Assembly (NCBI GenBank): GCA_016713225.1 | Contig: JADJPO010000001.1 | Coordinates: 1,240,001-1,304,000 of the forward strand | Origin: Kineosporiaceae bacterium | Lineage (GTDB): Bacteria > Actinomycetota > Actinomycetes > Actinomycetales > Kineosporiaceae | DNA: 64,000 nt | Direction: 5' to 3' | Shown here: positions 21,986 through 30,634 of the stretch, piece by piece | Layout of the letters: each line of letters starts with the position of its first letter | Position numbering within the stretch: the stretch's first letter is position 1 | Notes under the pieces: model-generated | Told to the model about the DNA's origin: nothing | Databases searched by the model: none | What the model saw: only the letters and a program-made list of their open reading frames with translations | Translations under genes and position numbers: made by a program

Positions 21986-24555
21986 GTGCAGGAGAAGGTT
22001 CCATCGATGCGACAGTGGTCGATCCCCGCGCCGTTCTTGCGGATTGGGCGAACCGCAACGACGAATGGGTACGCTTCATCGTAAAGCAGGTGCTGACTTT
22101 GGGTAGGCCGCTGGCGCCTGAGGACGCGGACTACGCCTACCGGCTGTTTCGGCAGGAGAAGTTGCTCGATGCGCGAGCCCTGCCTCCCGAGCCGCATCTA
22201 GAGAATGTGTTGAGTCGAGAAGAAGCGGAGCTGCCCCTGGCGATCACGAAACTCTGGGGTGTAGCCGGCGTCAACGCGCTTGTGCCGGGTATGACAGTTG
22301 AACCACACGCTGGGCTAACAATCCTCTTCGGCGAGAACGGAACGGGAAAGACGGGCTATTCCCGGATCTTTAAAGCGCTTGCGAACAGTCGGACCGCTGA
22401 TGTGATCTTGGGGGATGTCACGACCCAGACTGAGTCACCGCAGTCTGCTCATATCGAGTACACACTCGGAAGCGAGAAGCATGTATTCGAGTGGAAGGGT
22501 GAGCATGGCAAGGCGCCCTTTACGCGGATGTCGATCTTTGATAGTCCTTCAGTGACCTTTCACGTCGACGACGATCTAGACTACGTGTATGTTCCGGCTG
22601 CACTGGCGCTGTTTAACCATGCAATCGCCGGGATCAAACTGGTCCAATCGAGCATTGATGCATCGGTTGCAGAACTCAAGAGCGGCACATCCACACTGCT
22701 CTCGCGATTCCCGCGGGATTCGAGCGTCTACACTCTAGTAGAGACGCTGGGCGCATCAACTGACCTTGAGGCGCTACGGGCAAAGATCGATGCCGACCCT
22801 AAGGTGGACGAGCGTATCGAGGCGCTGCGGATGGCCGTGGCAGCGCTTGAGGCAAACACGCTGGAAAACCAGATCAGCCTGTATCAGCGTTCAGAACGTG
22901 TCTTGAAGCAGGCCCAAGCCGCCGCTACGACTTTGTCACTCCTTGAATCCGCCAAGTATGGCGGTCTACTCAGACGGAGGGCGGACCTCCGAAAGGACTA
23001 TGAGACCTTCCGTGTTGAGCTATTTAGGGCTGCCGATCTGCCTGCCGAACCTGATGCTACGTGGGAGGCATTCGTATCAAGCGGAGAGGGCTACCGAAAT
23101 CATCTGAGTGAACTCGGAAAGCATGACGCCGATAGATGTCTCTACTGCAGGCAGACGCTCTCTGAAGAGGCAATGGGGCTCATCGGCAAATATGGTGAGT
23201 ACCTGGCGGATAAGATCAGCTCTGACATCTCGTCGGCGACCACCCAGATCAACGAGATTGTCACCACTGTCAGGCCCTCAGATGTCACGGAAGTCTCGAC
23301 ATTCGTCAAGGAATTTGAAGGCCGCGAGGATCAGCCGCTCTACTATGAACCGCTAGTCAAACTCACGACCACGTTCGACGGGGTCATCGAATCGCTATCA
23401 ACCGGGACCGATCTGAGCGTTACGCTTGACGAGGACGTGTCCCCGCTCATCACGGAGATTTCCGGGGCTCTCGCAACCGTATCCACCGAGCTGGGCTCTT
23501 TGCGCGACCAGGCATCTAATCGTACTCAGGCGCTGTCGACCAGGAAGAAGGAACTCACCGAGCTGGTCGCCAGCAGTGAACTTTCCAAGTCCTGGGCGAC
23601 GATCGAGACGCAAGTCAAGAATGCCAAGGAAGCCGACCGGCTAAAGATTCTCGCTCGCGCATTGCCTACGCTGAGTCGAAACGTAACAGATCTTTCTAAG
23701 ACGGCTAGCGACCAGATGATTAACCAATCTTTCGACAAGCTCTTTGTTGAGGAATGCACCGCGTTGAGAGCTCCTAGCTTGAAGCTTCAGTTCGTCGGCA
23801 GGGAAGGCCGAGCGCAGCGCCGCAAAGTATTGAGCGGTCGACACAAGCCGTCCAAGGTTCTCTCTGAAGGAGAGCAGAAAGTACTCGCGATGGCTGATTT
23901 CCTGGCCGAGGCGAGACTTGCCGGAATTACGGCGCCTGTGATCTTTGATGATCCAGTTTCGAGCCTCGACCACCGCCGAATCAATGAGGTCGCTAGACGA
24001 GTGGCCTTGTTGGCGGAAAACAATCAAGTGATCGTCTTCACTCATGATATATTCTTCGCGACTACCCTACTTTCGTTGTTTGAGAAATCCAAGCGCTGCA
24101 CATACTTCCAGGTGACGGACGATGAGGGCAAGGGGAAGGTGACCCGGGCTACCGGCCCGCGTTGGGATACGCTTGCAAGCCTCAGGAAGAACATCAATGA
24201 GACAATCCAATCGGCGAAGCTAGTTGATGGCGAAGCACGCGCTGCCCTCGTCCGAACGGGATATGACTGGATACGATCATGGTGTGAGGTATTTACCGAG
24301 ACAGAACTGCTTCAGGGCGTAACTCAGCGGTACCAGCCGAATGTACGCATGACATCGCTCCCGAATATCAAGATCGGGGCATTGCCTACCTCCGTGGCTA
24401 TCGTCACAAGGATTTTCGAGGAAGCTTGTCGCTATATTGACGGCCACTCGCAGCCACTCGCCTCGCTCGGGGTTGGTCCGAGTCTCCCCGGACTGGAGGG
24501 GCACTGGAAGGAACTTCAAGACTGCAAGAAGGACTATGATTCGTCGGCTGCGTAG
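21982..24555 (+). CDS. Rad50/RloC-like AAA ATPase with CxxC hook, last gene of the restriction operon
   Basis: 857 residues from GTG 21982. Walker A LFGENGTGKTG is at about residue 120, then coiled-coil arms with a CLYCRQTL hook near the middle. The ABC signature is LSEGEQKVLAMADFLAEARL, Walker B is PVIFDDPVSSLD, and the H-loop is IVFTHDIFF. A 160-residue C-terminal region follows the ATPase. The layout resembles RloC, a restriction-linked anticodon nuclease with a zinc hook. A RxxxE (RSWCE) is present in the C-terminus, but I cannot confirm the full RloC/PrrC nuclease triad. It uses less G/C-rich codons than hsdM. Confidence 0.85.
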   Translation: MSAGEGSIDATVVDPRAVLADWANRNDEWVRFIVKQVLTLGRPLAPEDADYAYRLFRQEKLLDARALPPEPHLENVLSREEAELPLAITKLWGVAGVNALVPGMTVEPHAGLTILFGENGTGKTGYSRIFKALANSRTADVILGDVTTQTESPQSAHIEYTLGSEKHVFEWKGEHGKAPFTRMSIFDSPSVTFHVDDDLDYVYVPAALALFNHAIAGIKLVQSSIDASVAELKSGTSTLLSRFPRDSSVYTLVETLGASTDLEALRAKIDADPKVDERIEALRMAVAALEANTLENQISLYQRSERVLKQAQAAATTLSLLESAKYGGLLRRRADLRKDYETFRVELFRAADLPAEPDATWEAFVSSGEGYRNHLSELGKHDADRCLYCRQTLSEEAMGLIGKYGEYLADKISSDISSATTQINEIVTTVRPSDVTEVSTFVKEFEGREDQPLYYEPLVKLTTTFDGVIESLSTGTDLSVTLDEDVSPLITEISGALATVSTELGSLRDQASNRTQALSTRKKELTELVASSELSKSWATIETQVKNAKEADRLKILARALPTLSRNVTDLSKTASDQMINQSFDKLFVEECTALRAPSLKLQFVGREGRAQRRKVLSGRHKPSKVLSEGEQKVLAMADFLAEARLAGITAPVIFDDPVSSLDHRRINEVARRVALLAENNQVIVFTHDIFFATTLLSLFEKSKRCTYFQVTDDEGKGKVTRATGPRWDTLASLRKNINETIQSAKLVDGEARAALVRTGYDWIRSWCEVFTETELLQGVTQRYQPNVRMTSLPNIKIGALPTSVAIVTRIFEEACRYIDGHSQPLASLGVGPSLPGLEGHWKELQDCKKDYDSSAA

Positions 24556-24649
24556 CTCGTCCGCTTCCGGCTCAACATGACCGGAGCGCACAAGTTGTGT
24601 CGAGCGAGCCCGCAACTTCCGTCGGGCATCGGTACGGCGTCGAGCATTA

Positions 24650-24826
24650 TCACTTGGGTGGAGCGTTCCTTCCGACGTACCGCTGCTCCCTCAGCCAGTC
24701 GTTGTAGTGACTCTGTCCGACGAACTTCCGGCCAGCGGTCACGTGCTCGCCACAACCACATCGGCAGAGCAGGCTAGGACCACGCGCTGCGCTCGATCCA
24801 CTGCCCGGGCAGGCCGGGTCGGCCAT
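24650..24826 (-). CDS. Small CxCxC protein, possibly a remnant
   Basis: 58 residues from ATG 24826. LLCRCGCGEHVTAGRKFVGQSHYNDWLREQRYVG contains the CxCGC-x-GRKF-QxH pattern often seen in small phage or element zinc proteins. It is isolated between the restriction operon and the VapBC pair and has no partner gene. The surrounding bases from 24556 to 25101 hold no other convincing gene. Confidence 0.45.
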   Translation of the reverse strand: MADPACPGSGSSAARGPSLLCRCGCGEHVTAGRKFVGQSHYNDWLREQRYVGRNAPPK

Positions 24827-25101
24827 TATTACCCCGATTCGCCCGTTCGACAGCGCTCCCATCAGGGGCACCCTGTCAAACCGTCTCTGAGCTGCATGTA
24901 TGTCGGAAGCTCCTCGGCTGACGCAACAGCGACGCCGTCCATGGGTCACTTTGTGGGTCACTGCGTCGGCGCGGTGGGCATCGTCCTCAACGGCGAGTCG
25001 CGCGTCGTAGCGTGCGAACCGCCACGGTCATGGAACGCGGCATGAGTTGCCCAGTGAGCGGATGCTCCAGAGCAGGAGATCCGAAGCTGGCTCAACGGCC
25101 G

Positions 25102-25131
25102 GTGTACCACTAGGAAGCCTGGGTGGTACAC
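25102..25131. promoter_or_regulatory. Candidate VapB operator
   Basis: GTGTACCAC and GTGGTACAC form a perfect 9-base inverted repeat with a 12-base spacer, ending seven bases before the antitoxin start. Toxin-antitoxin pairs of this type repress themselves at such sites. Confidence 0.6.
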
Positions 25132-25138
25132 TCCGGTC

Positions 25139-25402
25139 ATGCCCACGACGAGACCTCGCCACCAGGTCACAGAGACCGACGAGCTCGCTGCCGCGTTGGA
25201 CGAGGCCGCGGTGCGCTGGCCCGGGCTGAGCCGCGGCCAACTGATCACGCGACTGGCACTGGAGGGGCACCAAGCAGTCGTCGTCCGGCAGTGTCGGCAC
25301 CGCAGCGCCCGACTCGAGGCGCTCAGGCGACACAGCGGCGCACTGACCGATGTCTACCCGCAGGGGCACCTCGAAGCGCTCCGGGCGGACTGGCCCGAGT
25401 GA
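25139..25402 (+). CDS. Antitoxin of a VapBC-type pair
   Basis: 87 residues. The first part (TETDELAAALDEAAVRWPGLSRGQLITRLALEG) reads as a ribbon-helix-helix DNA-binding domain, and the rest would wrap the toxin. The stop overlaps the PIN gene start by four bases (GTGA), the normal arrangement in vapBC. The inverted repeat just upstream supports autoregulation. The family name is inferred mainly from its partner. Confidence 0.78.
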   Translation: MPTTRPRHQVTETDELAAALDEAAVRWPGLSRGQLITRLALEGHQAVVVRQCRHRSARLEALRRHSGALTDVYPQGHLEALRADWPE

Positions 25403-25785
25403 TCGTCCTCGACGCCAGCGTCCTGATCGGCTACCTCGACGCCGCCGACGCGCACCACGCACGGGCCGTGGCGCTGCTCACTCGCGAGATCGACGACGAC
25501 TTCGCCGTGAACCTCCTGACCCTGGCCGAGATCCTCGTCGCGCCGACCCGAGCCGGACGAGCCGACATGGTGCTGGGCATCCTCGACGACCTCGGGGTCG
25601 AGACGCTGCAGTTCCCACCCGACTCGGCCGTGGTGCTGGCGCAACTGCGCGCCGAGACCCTGCTGAAGATGCCGGACTGCTGTGTCCTGCTCAGCGCACG
25701 CGCCCAACAGGCGCGACTCGCCTCCTTCGACGAACGCGTTGCCAAGGCCGCGCGAGCCATGGGCCTCGAGGTCGCCGACGGATAG
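25399..25785 (+). CDS. VapC-type PIN-domain ribonuclease toxin
   Basis: 128 residues from GTG 25399. The acidic PIN residues are visible: IVLDASVLIGYLD (first Asp), NLLTLAEILVAP (Glu), and MPDCCVLLSA followed by LASFDERVAKAA (later Asp). This is the metal-dependent RNase fold of VapC toxins, which cleave tRNA or rRNA. Length is normal and nothing suggests inactivation. Confidence 0.9.
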   Translation: MIVLDASVLIGYLDAADAHHARAVALLTREIDDDFAVNLLTLAEILVAPTRAGRADMVLGILDDLGVETLQFPPDSAVVLAQLRAETLLKMPDCCVLLSARAQQARLASFDERVAKAARAMGLEVADG

Positions 25786-26033
25786 CCAGCCACCGGCGTC
25801 GCGCACGGGGTATGAGCGCAGAACGCCGAGCGAATCGCGGCAGACCCCATGACGGCAGCAGCCACTCCCACGAACGCCAGCGAAGCGGTCACCTCGTCAC
25901 GAGGAGAGGATCCTGGTGCTTCCTATCCGCGGCCGGTCGTCCTGGCCTGACCCGCCGGATACCGCGAGTCGCGCACAGAGGCAGCCTGTGGATAACCGTC
26001 TGGGTGTCAGCGGTGTGAGGCACACGTGACGTC

Positions 26034-26285
26034 ATGGCTGAGTCGATGCCCCTGGCCGCCGTGGGCGCCCCGTTCCAGTCCCTGGTTCGTCGCGCGGCCC
26101 GACAGCGCGGTCGGATCACGATCTTCGACCAGGACGAGCCGTCTGCCGTCGTCATCTCGGCCGCCGAACTCGAAGATCTCGAGGACGCACTCGCTGTTGC
26201 CCAGTCACGGTTGCGTGAGTCCGCCGGCGAGACCGTCTGGGTTCCCCATGAGGAGGTCAGGCGTCGCCTTGGCTTCGATCGGTGA
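26034..26285 (+). CDS. Phd/YefM family antitoxin
   Basis: 83 residues. The N-terminal segment FQSLVRRAARQRGRITIFDQDEPSAVVISAAELEDLEDAL has the Phd/YefM DNA-binding pattern, and the C-terminus would bind a RelE-type toxin. The stop overlaps the GTG of the following toxin frame (GTGA). The partner appears truncated, so this may be a solitary antitoxin. No convincing gene is seen in the 248 bases before it. Confidence 0.82.
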   Translation: MAESMPLAAVGAPFQSLVRRAARQRGRITIFDQDEPSAVVISAAELEDLEDALAVAQSRLRESAGETVWVPHEEVRRRLGFDR

Positions 26286-26437
26286 CATTCACGATCATCT
26301 GGGAACCAGGCGCTGTTGATCATGCCGTCAGACTTCTCGCCGACGACCCCGAAGGACACGGCGTCCTGCTCGGGCTCCCCTGCGGGAGGTACGGTGGGGT
26401 ATGCCCGAGACACCGGAGGAAAGCGGCTCTGCGGTAG
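26282..26437 (+). pseudogene. Truncated RelE-family toxin
   Basis: From GTG 26282 the frame starts like RelE partners of Phd antitoxins (TFTIIWEPGAVDHAVRLLADDPEG). It then loses the match and stops after 51 residues, where about 85 would be expected. GRYGG may be what remains of the catalytic GRYR segment. The end also runs into the next gene, whose ATG is at 26401. It looks like a toxin disabled by an internal deletion. Confidence 0.6.
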
Positions 26438-26832
26438 AGGATTTCATCGCCTCGATCGACGATGAGCAGACCGTGAACGACTGCCGGGTGCTGGTCGACC
26501 TCATGGCCCGGGTGAGTGGCCACACACCGCGGATGTGGAACGTCGGCACCATCGGCTTCGGCTCCTACCACTTCAGGTACGACAGCGGGCGCGAGGGTGA
26601 CTGCCAGACCATCGGCTTCTATCCGAGAAAGGGCAAGACGACCATCTACCTGATGGACGGAACGGCACGCCACGCCGAGCTGCTCGCCCAGCTGGGCAAA
26701 CACACCACGAGTCGAGTCTGCGTCTACCTCAAGCGGCTCAGCGACATCGACCTGGCGACCCTCGAACGCATCCTGCGTGAGTCGTACGAGTACGTCAGCT
26801 CGCGCGACGGGAGCATGCATCGAATCCAGTAG
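26401..26832 (+). CDS. DUF1801 domain protein
   Basis: 143 residues. SAVEDFIASIDDEQTVNDCRVLVDLMARVSGHTPRMWNVGTIGFGSYHFRY is characteristic of DUF1801 (YdhG-like) proteins. IGFYPRKGKTTIYLM and CVYLKRLSDIDLATLERIL complete the small SCP2/frataxin-like fold. The biochemical role of the family is not established. It stands as a single gene with its own start just inside the RelE remnant. Confidence 0.86.
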   Translation: MPETPEESGSAVEDFIASIDDEQTVNDCRVLVDLMARVSGHTPRMWNVGTIGFGSYHFRYDSGREGDCQTIGFYPRKGKTTIYLMDGTARHAELLAQLGKHTTSRVCVYLKRLSDIDLATLERILRESYEYVSSRDGSMHRIQ

Positions 26833-26870
26833 GTCGGTGCGGTGGAACGGAAACCGGTTGACCGCAGTGA

Positions 26871-27740
26871 TTGACTGCCACCGTGCTCGAACTCGCCCGA
26901 GGTCTCACCCCCGCCGCCCTGGACGCCATCGCCGAGTTGGAGCGGAGGGTCATTGCCGCAGACGGTGGTCGTCTGAAGCTGGAGTGGGGTGCGCTGCGCA
27001 GCCGTTCCGGCGAGCAGGTCGAGGACCTGCTCTGGTGGGACGGGGAGGAGCTGTTCGGCTTCTTGGGCATCTACGCCTTCGGCGCTCCGACCGTCGAACT
27101 GACGGGCATGGTCGACCCCGGTACCCGCCGGCGGGGCATCGCCACCGCATTGTTGGACGCCGCGCTCCCACTGTGCCGGGAACGCGGATACACCCCGACG
27201 CTACTGGTGACCCCGAGAACCCCGGTGGCGGCTGGTGAGCTGGCGCTGGCCCGTGGCGCCGTGCTGGAGCATTCCGAGCATGCGTTGCAGCTGCACGGTG
27301 CACCAGCCGACGGGCCGTCCGATCCACGCATAGCCGTGCGGCCCATGACCTCTCGTGACACCGCCACCGTCCACGACCTGCTCGAGGCAGGGTTCGGCTG
27401 GCACCCGACGCAGCCGGTGGACGAGGCCGCCTCCGAGGTCGTGCGACGCGACCACGCCGACACCCTGGTCGTGACCCTGGACGACGCGATCGTCGGCACG
27501 CTGCGGCTGTCCCGCGACCGGGACACCGCCGGAATCTACGGCTTCGTCGTCCACCCCGATCACCAGGGCCGCGGGATCGGGCGCGACGTCCTGCGGCGGG
27601 TGTCTCGCCAGGCTCTGGCGGCCGGCGCGACCGGGTGCACCCTCGAGGTCGCCGTCGACAACGACCGGGCGCTCGGGCTGTACACCTCGCTGGGGTTCGC
27701 TCGGGTGGCCACCGAGGACTACTACGCCATGCCGTCCTGA
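26871..27740 (+). CDS. Tandem GNAT N-acetyltransferase
   Basis: Two acetyltransferase folds in one chain. The first has the acetyl-CoA loop region VDPGTRRRGIATALL, and the second has VVHPDHQGRGIGRDVLRR and ALGLYTSLGFARV. The double layout resembles mycothiol synthase and its relatives, but it is shorter and the substrate is unknown. TTG 26871 gives the longest form; GTG 26883 is an alternative. Neither has a strong ribosome site. Confidence 0.82.
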   Translation: MTATVLELARGLTPAALDAIAELERRVIAADGGRLKLEWGALRSRSGEQVEDLLWWDGEELFGFLGIYAFGAPTVELTGMVDPGTRRRGIATALLDAALPLCRERGYTPTLLVTPRTPVAAGELALARGAVLEHSEHALQLHGAPADGPSDPRIAVRPMTSRDTATVHDLLEAGFGWHPTQPVDEAASEVVRRDHADTLVVTLDDAIVGTLRLSRDRDTAGIYGFVVHPDHQGRGIGRDVLRRVSRQALAAGATGCTLEVAVDNDRALGLYTSLGFARVATEDYYAMPS

Positions 27741-27771
27741 GCGCTCCACCGCTCCGGCAGCCCACGGCACA

Positions 27772-28361
27772 ATGGCTCGGGTGGAGCACGCCTTCGTCGT
27801 CATGTCGGGTTGCCCGGAAGTGGCAAGAACGACGCTGGGACGAGGCATCGCCGCTGAACTCGGCCTGGCGATGCTCGACAAGGACGACATCCTCGATGCC
27901 CTACTGGAGAGCCTCGGCCCGGGCGACCCGGGCAGTCGTCACCGGCTGAGCCGTGCCAGTGATGCCGCCCTGCAGGCCATCGCGGTGAACACCCCGGCGG
28001 CGGTGCTGTCGTCCTTCTGGCGTCGTGAGCGACTCTCCGCAACCTCGGTACCCCAACCGACTGGCCGCATGCCCTGCGCGATACCAGCCTCGTCGAGGTG
28101 CACTGCGTCTGCCCGGTAGCCCTTGCCGTCCAACGGTTTCAGATGAGGCAACGCCACCCCGGGCACGACGACCGACGTCACACCACCGAGGACCTCGTCC
28201 ATCAGTTCACGCGTCTGGAGGCCGAGGGGCCGCTGGGCATCGGCGCCCTGATCCGAGCCGACACCAGCACGGACGTCGACCCCGCCGCCATCGCCGCCCT
28301 CTCCGCCGTTGTCGTCCCTCACCTCGACGGACAGGCAGCCCAGCGATTCATCGGTGGATGA
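27772..28361 (+). CDS. AAA/zeta-like kinase homologue with degenerate P-loop, frame break near 28047
   Basis: Related to small ATP-binding kinases that begin SGxPGSGKTTLARALAAELG. Here the same segment reads SGCPEVARTTLGRGIAAELG, so the glycines and the essential Lys of the P-loop are gone. LDKDDILDALL follows as expected. The frame breaks near 28047, where one more G in ctcggtacc would join it to the second part (EVHCVCPVALAVQRF, then a C-terminal helix ending FIGG). It is either a non-catalytic homologue or a decaying gene. Confidence 0.62.
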
Positions 28362-28412
28362 TCACCACGGTCCATGATTCAGTGCCCGCGGTAATCGACC
28401 GAGATCAACAGA

Positions 28413-30614
28413 GTGACCAGCGAGCGATCACGACCGCCGGCCGACCCTGCCGAGTCACTGACGGAGCAGGCTGGGCAATCCGCGCTGGCCGAGGCCGTGC
28501 AGCTCGGACTCGACATCCAAGGTGTGCAGCGCCAGCTGTCGAGCTTGACCGAATTGCTGCGTGCATTGCGTTCGCGCCAGGGCAGTTTCGAAGCCGGCGC
28601 CGTCGGTGAGCAGCGCGTCGTCCGCGTTCTGGTCGACATGGTCGATACCGGCTGGACGGTGTTGCCCGATCGCCGCTGGCCGGGCACCCGCAAGGCGAAC
28701 ATCGACATCCTTCTGGTGGGTCCGGGCGGGGTGTTCGTGATCGACGTCAAGAACTGGCGCCGACCTCGGATCGAGCATGGTCGGCTGTGGCGCGACCAGC
28801 AGCCCGCGGACGACGCCGTGGCGAAGGTGCTGGATCAAGCCGACGCGGTCCGCGATGTTCTGGTGGAGGTGGGCCTGGCGCCCGCGGAGATCGTGCCGCT
28901 GTTGGTGCTGACGGGCCGCCGGACGACGCGGGCGCGTCTGGGCACGCTGCAGGTCGTGAGCGAGTCCGACCTGTGCATGGACCTGTTGCGGCGAGGCGTC
29001 CGGCTGACCTCGCACCAGGTCGAGCTCGTCGTCGCAGCCCTGGACGCCGCCTGTCCGCCGGCCGCTACCACGGTCGCTGCTCCCGAGGTGGTTCCACGAC
29101 CTCGCCGTGCGGCCGATGACGCGCTGACCTCTGGTTCCACGCCGACGCTGGAGCAGGTGTGGGCAGGCTTGGTCGAGGCCGCAGCGGCCGAGCCCATCGA
29201 GGCGTGGATGACCTGGCTACACCCCTCCCAGTCCCGGTTGGTCACGCGGTCCTGGAGTGGGCCGGCCCGGATCCGGGGGGCCGCGGGCACCGGCAAGACC
29301 GTGGTGGCCCTCCACCGGGCTCGACACCTCGCCGAGCAGGGACGACGCGTCGTGTTCTGCTCCTACGTACGCACTCTCGGTCCCGTGTTCGCCGGATTGT
29401 TCTCACGGCTGGCCCCAGAGTTGACCGGCCGCGTCGACTTCGTCTCGGTGCATCAGATCGCGATCCGGCTGCTGTACGAGGCAGGGCTCAGGGTCACCAT
29501 CGACCGGAAGGGCCTTGACGACTGCTGGCATCGAGCCTGGGCCACCTGCCACCGCGACGGCCTTCTGGATGCCCTGGCCCACCCACCTCGATACTGGCGT
29601 GAGGAGATCGACTCCGTGATCAAAGGGCGTGGTGTCACGGACCCCGCCACGTACGCGACGCTGCAGCGGGTCGGTCGCCGCACCCCGTTGCAACCCGTGC
29701 ATCGCCAGGCGGTGTGGCGCCTGTACGAGGAGTACGAACGGCGCCGTACCGAGCGAGGACTCGACGACTGGGCCGACGTCCTGGCTCGAGCGCTGGACGC
29801 CGTCCACCGTGGCCTGATCGAACCGAGGTGGGACGCCGTCATCGTCGATGAGGTTCAGGACCTCACCTGCAGGGCCTTGCGCCTGCTGCACGCCCTGGTC
29901 GGGGATCGCCCGGACGGACTGTTGATGGTGGGGGACGGCCAGCAGGCCGTCTATCCCGGGGGATTCACGCTGGCAGAGGCCGGAATCTCGGTCGCCGGGC
30001 GCAGCGTCGTCCTGAATCGCAACTACCGCAACGGTTCGGACATCCTGCGCCAGGCCCTCGAAGTGCTTGGTGACGACACCGCCGACAACATCGACCCCGA
30101 TTCCGACGACCTGGGCGGGTCCGTGGTACCCACCCGTGTGGGCGGTCGCGTCGTGCGAGCGCAGGCCACTGATCCCGGCGCTCAGCAGCAGGCCCTGGCG
30201 GCTCACCTGCGCGATCTGCTGAGCCACGGCGCCCGGTACGGCGACATCGCCCTGCTGGTTGCCTCGAACGCAGCCGCACGCCAGTGGCAGCGGATCCTCG
30301 AGCAGGCCGATGTCCCGACGATCGCACTGATCGCTTACGACGGCCGCCGCGTCGATGCCGTCAAGGTCGGTACGTTCGAGCGGGGCAAGGGCCTCGATTT
30401 CGCCCACGTTCTCGTCCCGGACCACGACCGCACACCGGGGCCTCGCACGCCGCACGAATCTGCGGACGCCTATGCCGAGCGGGCTCGTCACGAGCGTCGT
30501 CGGCAGTATGTCGCCATCACGCGCGCACGAGACAGCCTCTGGCTCGGCACCTCAGGGTCCGAGGAGGCGGGGCGCGACCCCGGGCGGCTCGGGGAACGGG
30601 TCCACGACAAATAG
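28413..30614 (+). CDS. NERD-domain UvrD-like helicase
   Basis: 733 residues from GTG 28413. Residues about 60-180 form a NERD nuclease-related domain (GAVGEQRVVRVL, DILLVGPGGVFVIDVKNWR). An SF1 helicase follows with Walker A GAAGTGKTVVALHRA, Walker B VIVDEVQDL, MVGDGQQAVYPGGF, LNRNYRN and VAITRARDSLWLG. The nuclease acidic residues and DVK are present. It stands alone downstream of toxin-antitoxin genes. NERD-helicase proteins are suspected of DNA processing or defence, but no pathway is proven. Confidence 0.9.
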   Translation: MTSERSRPPADPAESLTEQAGQSALAEAVQLGLDIQGVQRQLSSLTELLRALRSRQGSFEAGAVGEQRVVRVLVDMVDTGWTVLPDRRWPGTRKANIDILLVGPGGVFVIDVKNWRRPRIEHGRLWRDQQPADDAVAKVLDQADAVRDVLVEVGLAPAEIVPLLVLTGRRTTRARLGTLQVVSESDLCMDLLRRGVRLTSHQVELVVAALDAACPPAATTVAAPEVVPRPRRAADDALTSGSTPTLEQVWAGLVEAAAAEPIEAWMTWLHPSQSRLVTRSWSGPARIRGAAGTGKTVVALHRARHLAEQGRRVVFCSYVRTLGPVFAGLFSRLAPELTGRVDFVSVHQIAIRLLYEAGLRVTIDRKGLDDCWHRAWATCHRDGLLDALAHPPRYWREEIDSVIKGRGVTDPATYATLQRVGRRTPLQPVHRQAVWRLYEEYERRRTERGLDDWADVLARALDAVHRGLIEPRWDAVIVDEVQDLTCRALRLLHALVGDRPDGLLMVGDGQQAVYPGGFTLAEAGISVAGRSVVLNRNYRNGSDILRQALEVLGDDTADNIDPDSDDLGGSVVPTRVGGRVVRAQATDPGAQQQALAAHLRDLLSHGARYGDIALLVASNAAARQWQRILEQADVPTIALIAYDGRRVDAVKVGTFERGKGLDFAHVLVPDHDRTPGPRTPHESADAYAERARHERRRQYVAITRARDSLWLGTSGSEEAGRDPGRLGERVHDK

Positions 30615-30625
30615 CACTTGTGCTA
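30612..30625. promoter_or_regulatory. Candidate operator of the Phd-PIN gene
   Basis: TAGCAC-TT-GTGCTA is a perfect 6-base inverted repeat with a 2-base spacer, ten bases before the start at 30635. Phd and VapB antitoxins bind palindromes of this size over their own promoter. Confidence 0.55.
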
Positions 30626-30634
30626 CTTGAGTCG

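Noticed and set aside
29403..30491. Minus-strand frame opposite the NERD-helicase
   Set aside because: Shadow of the helicase coding frame; no start signal and no recognisable fold.
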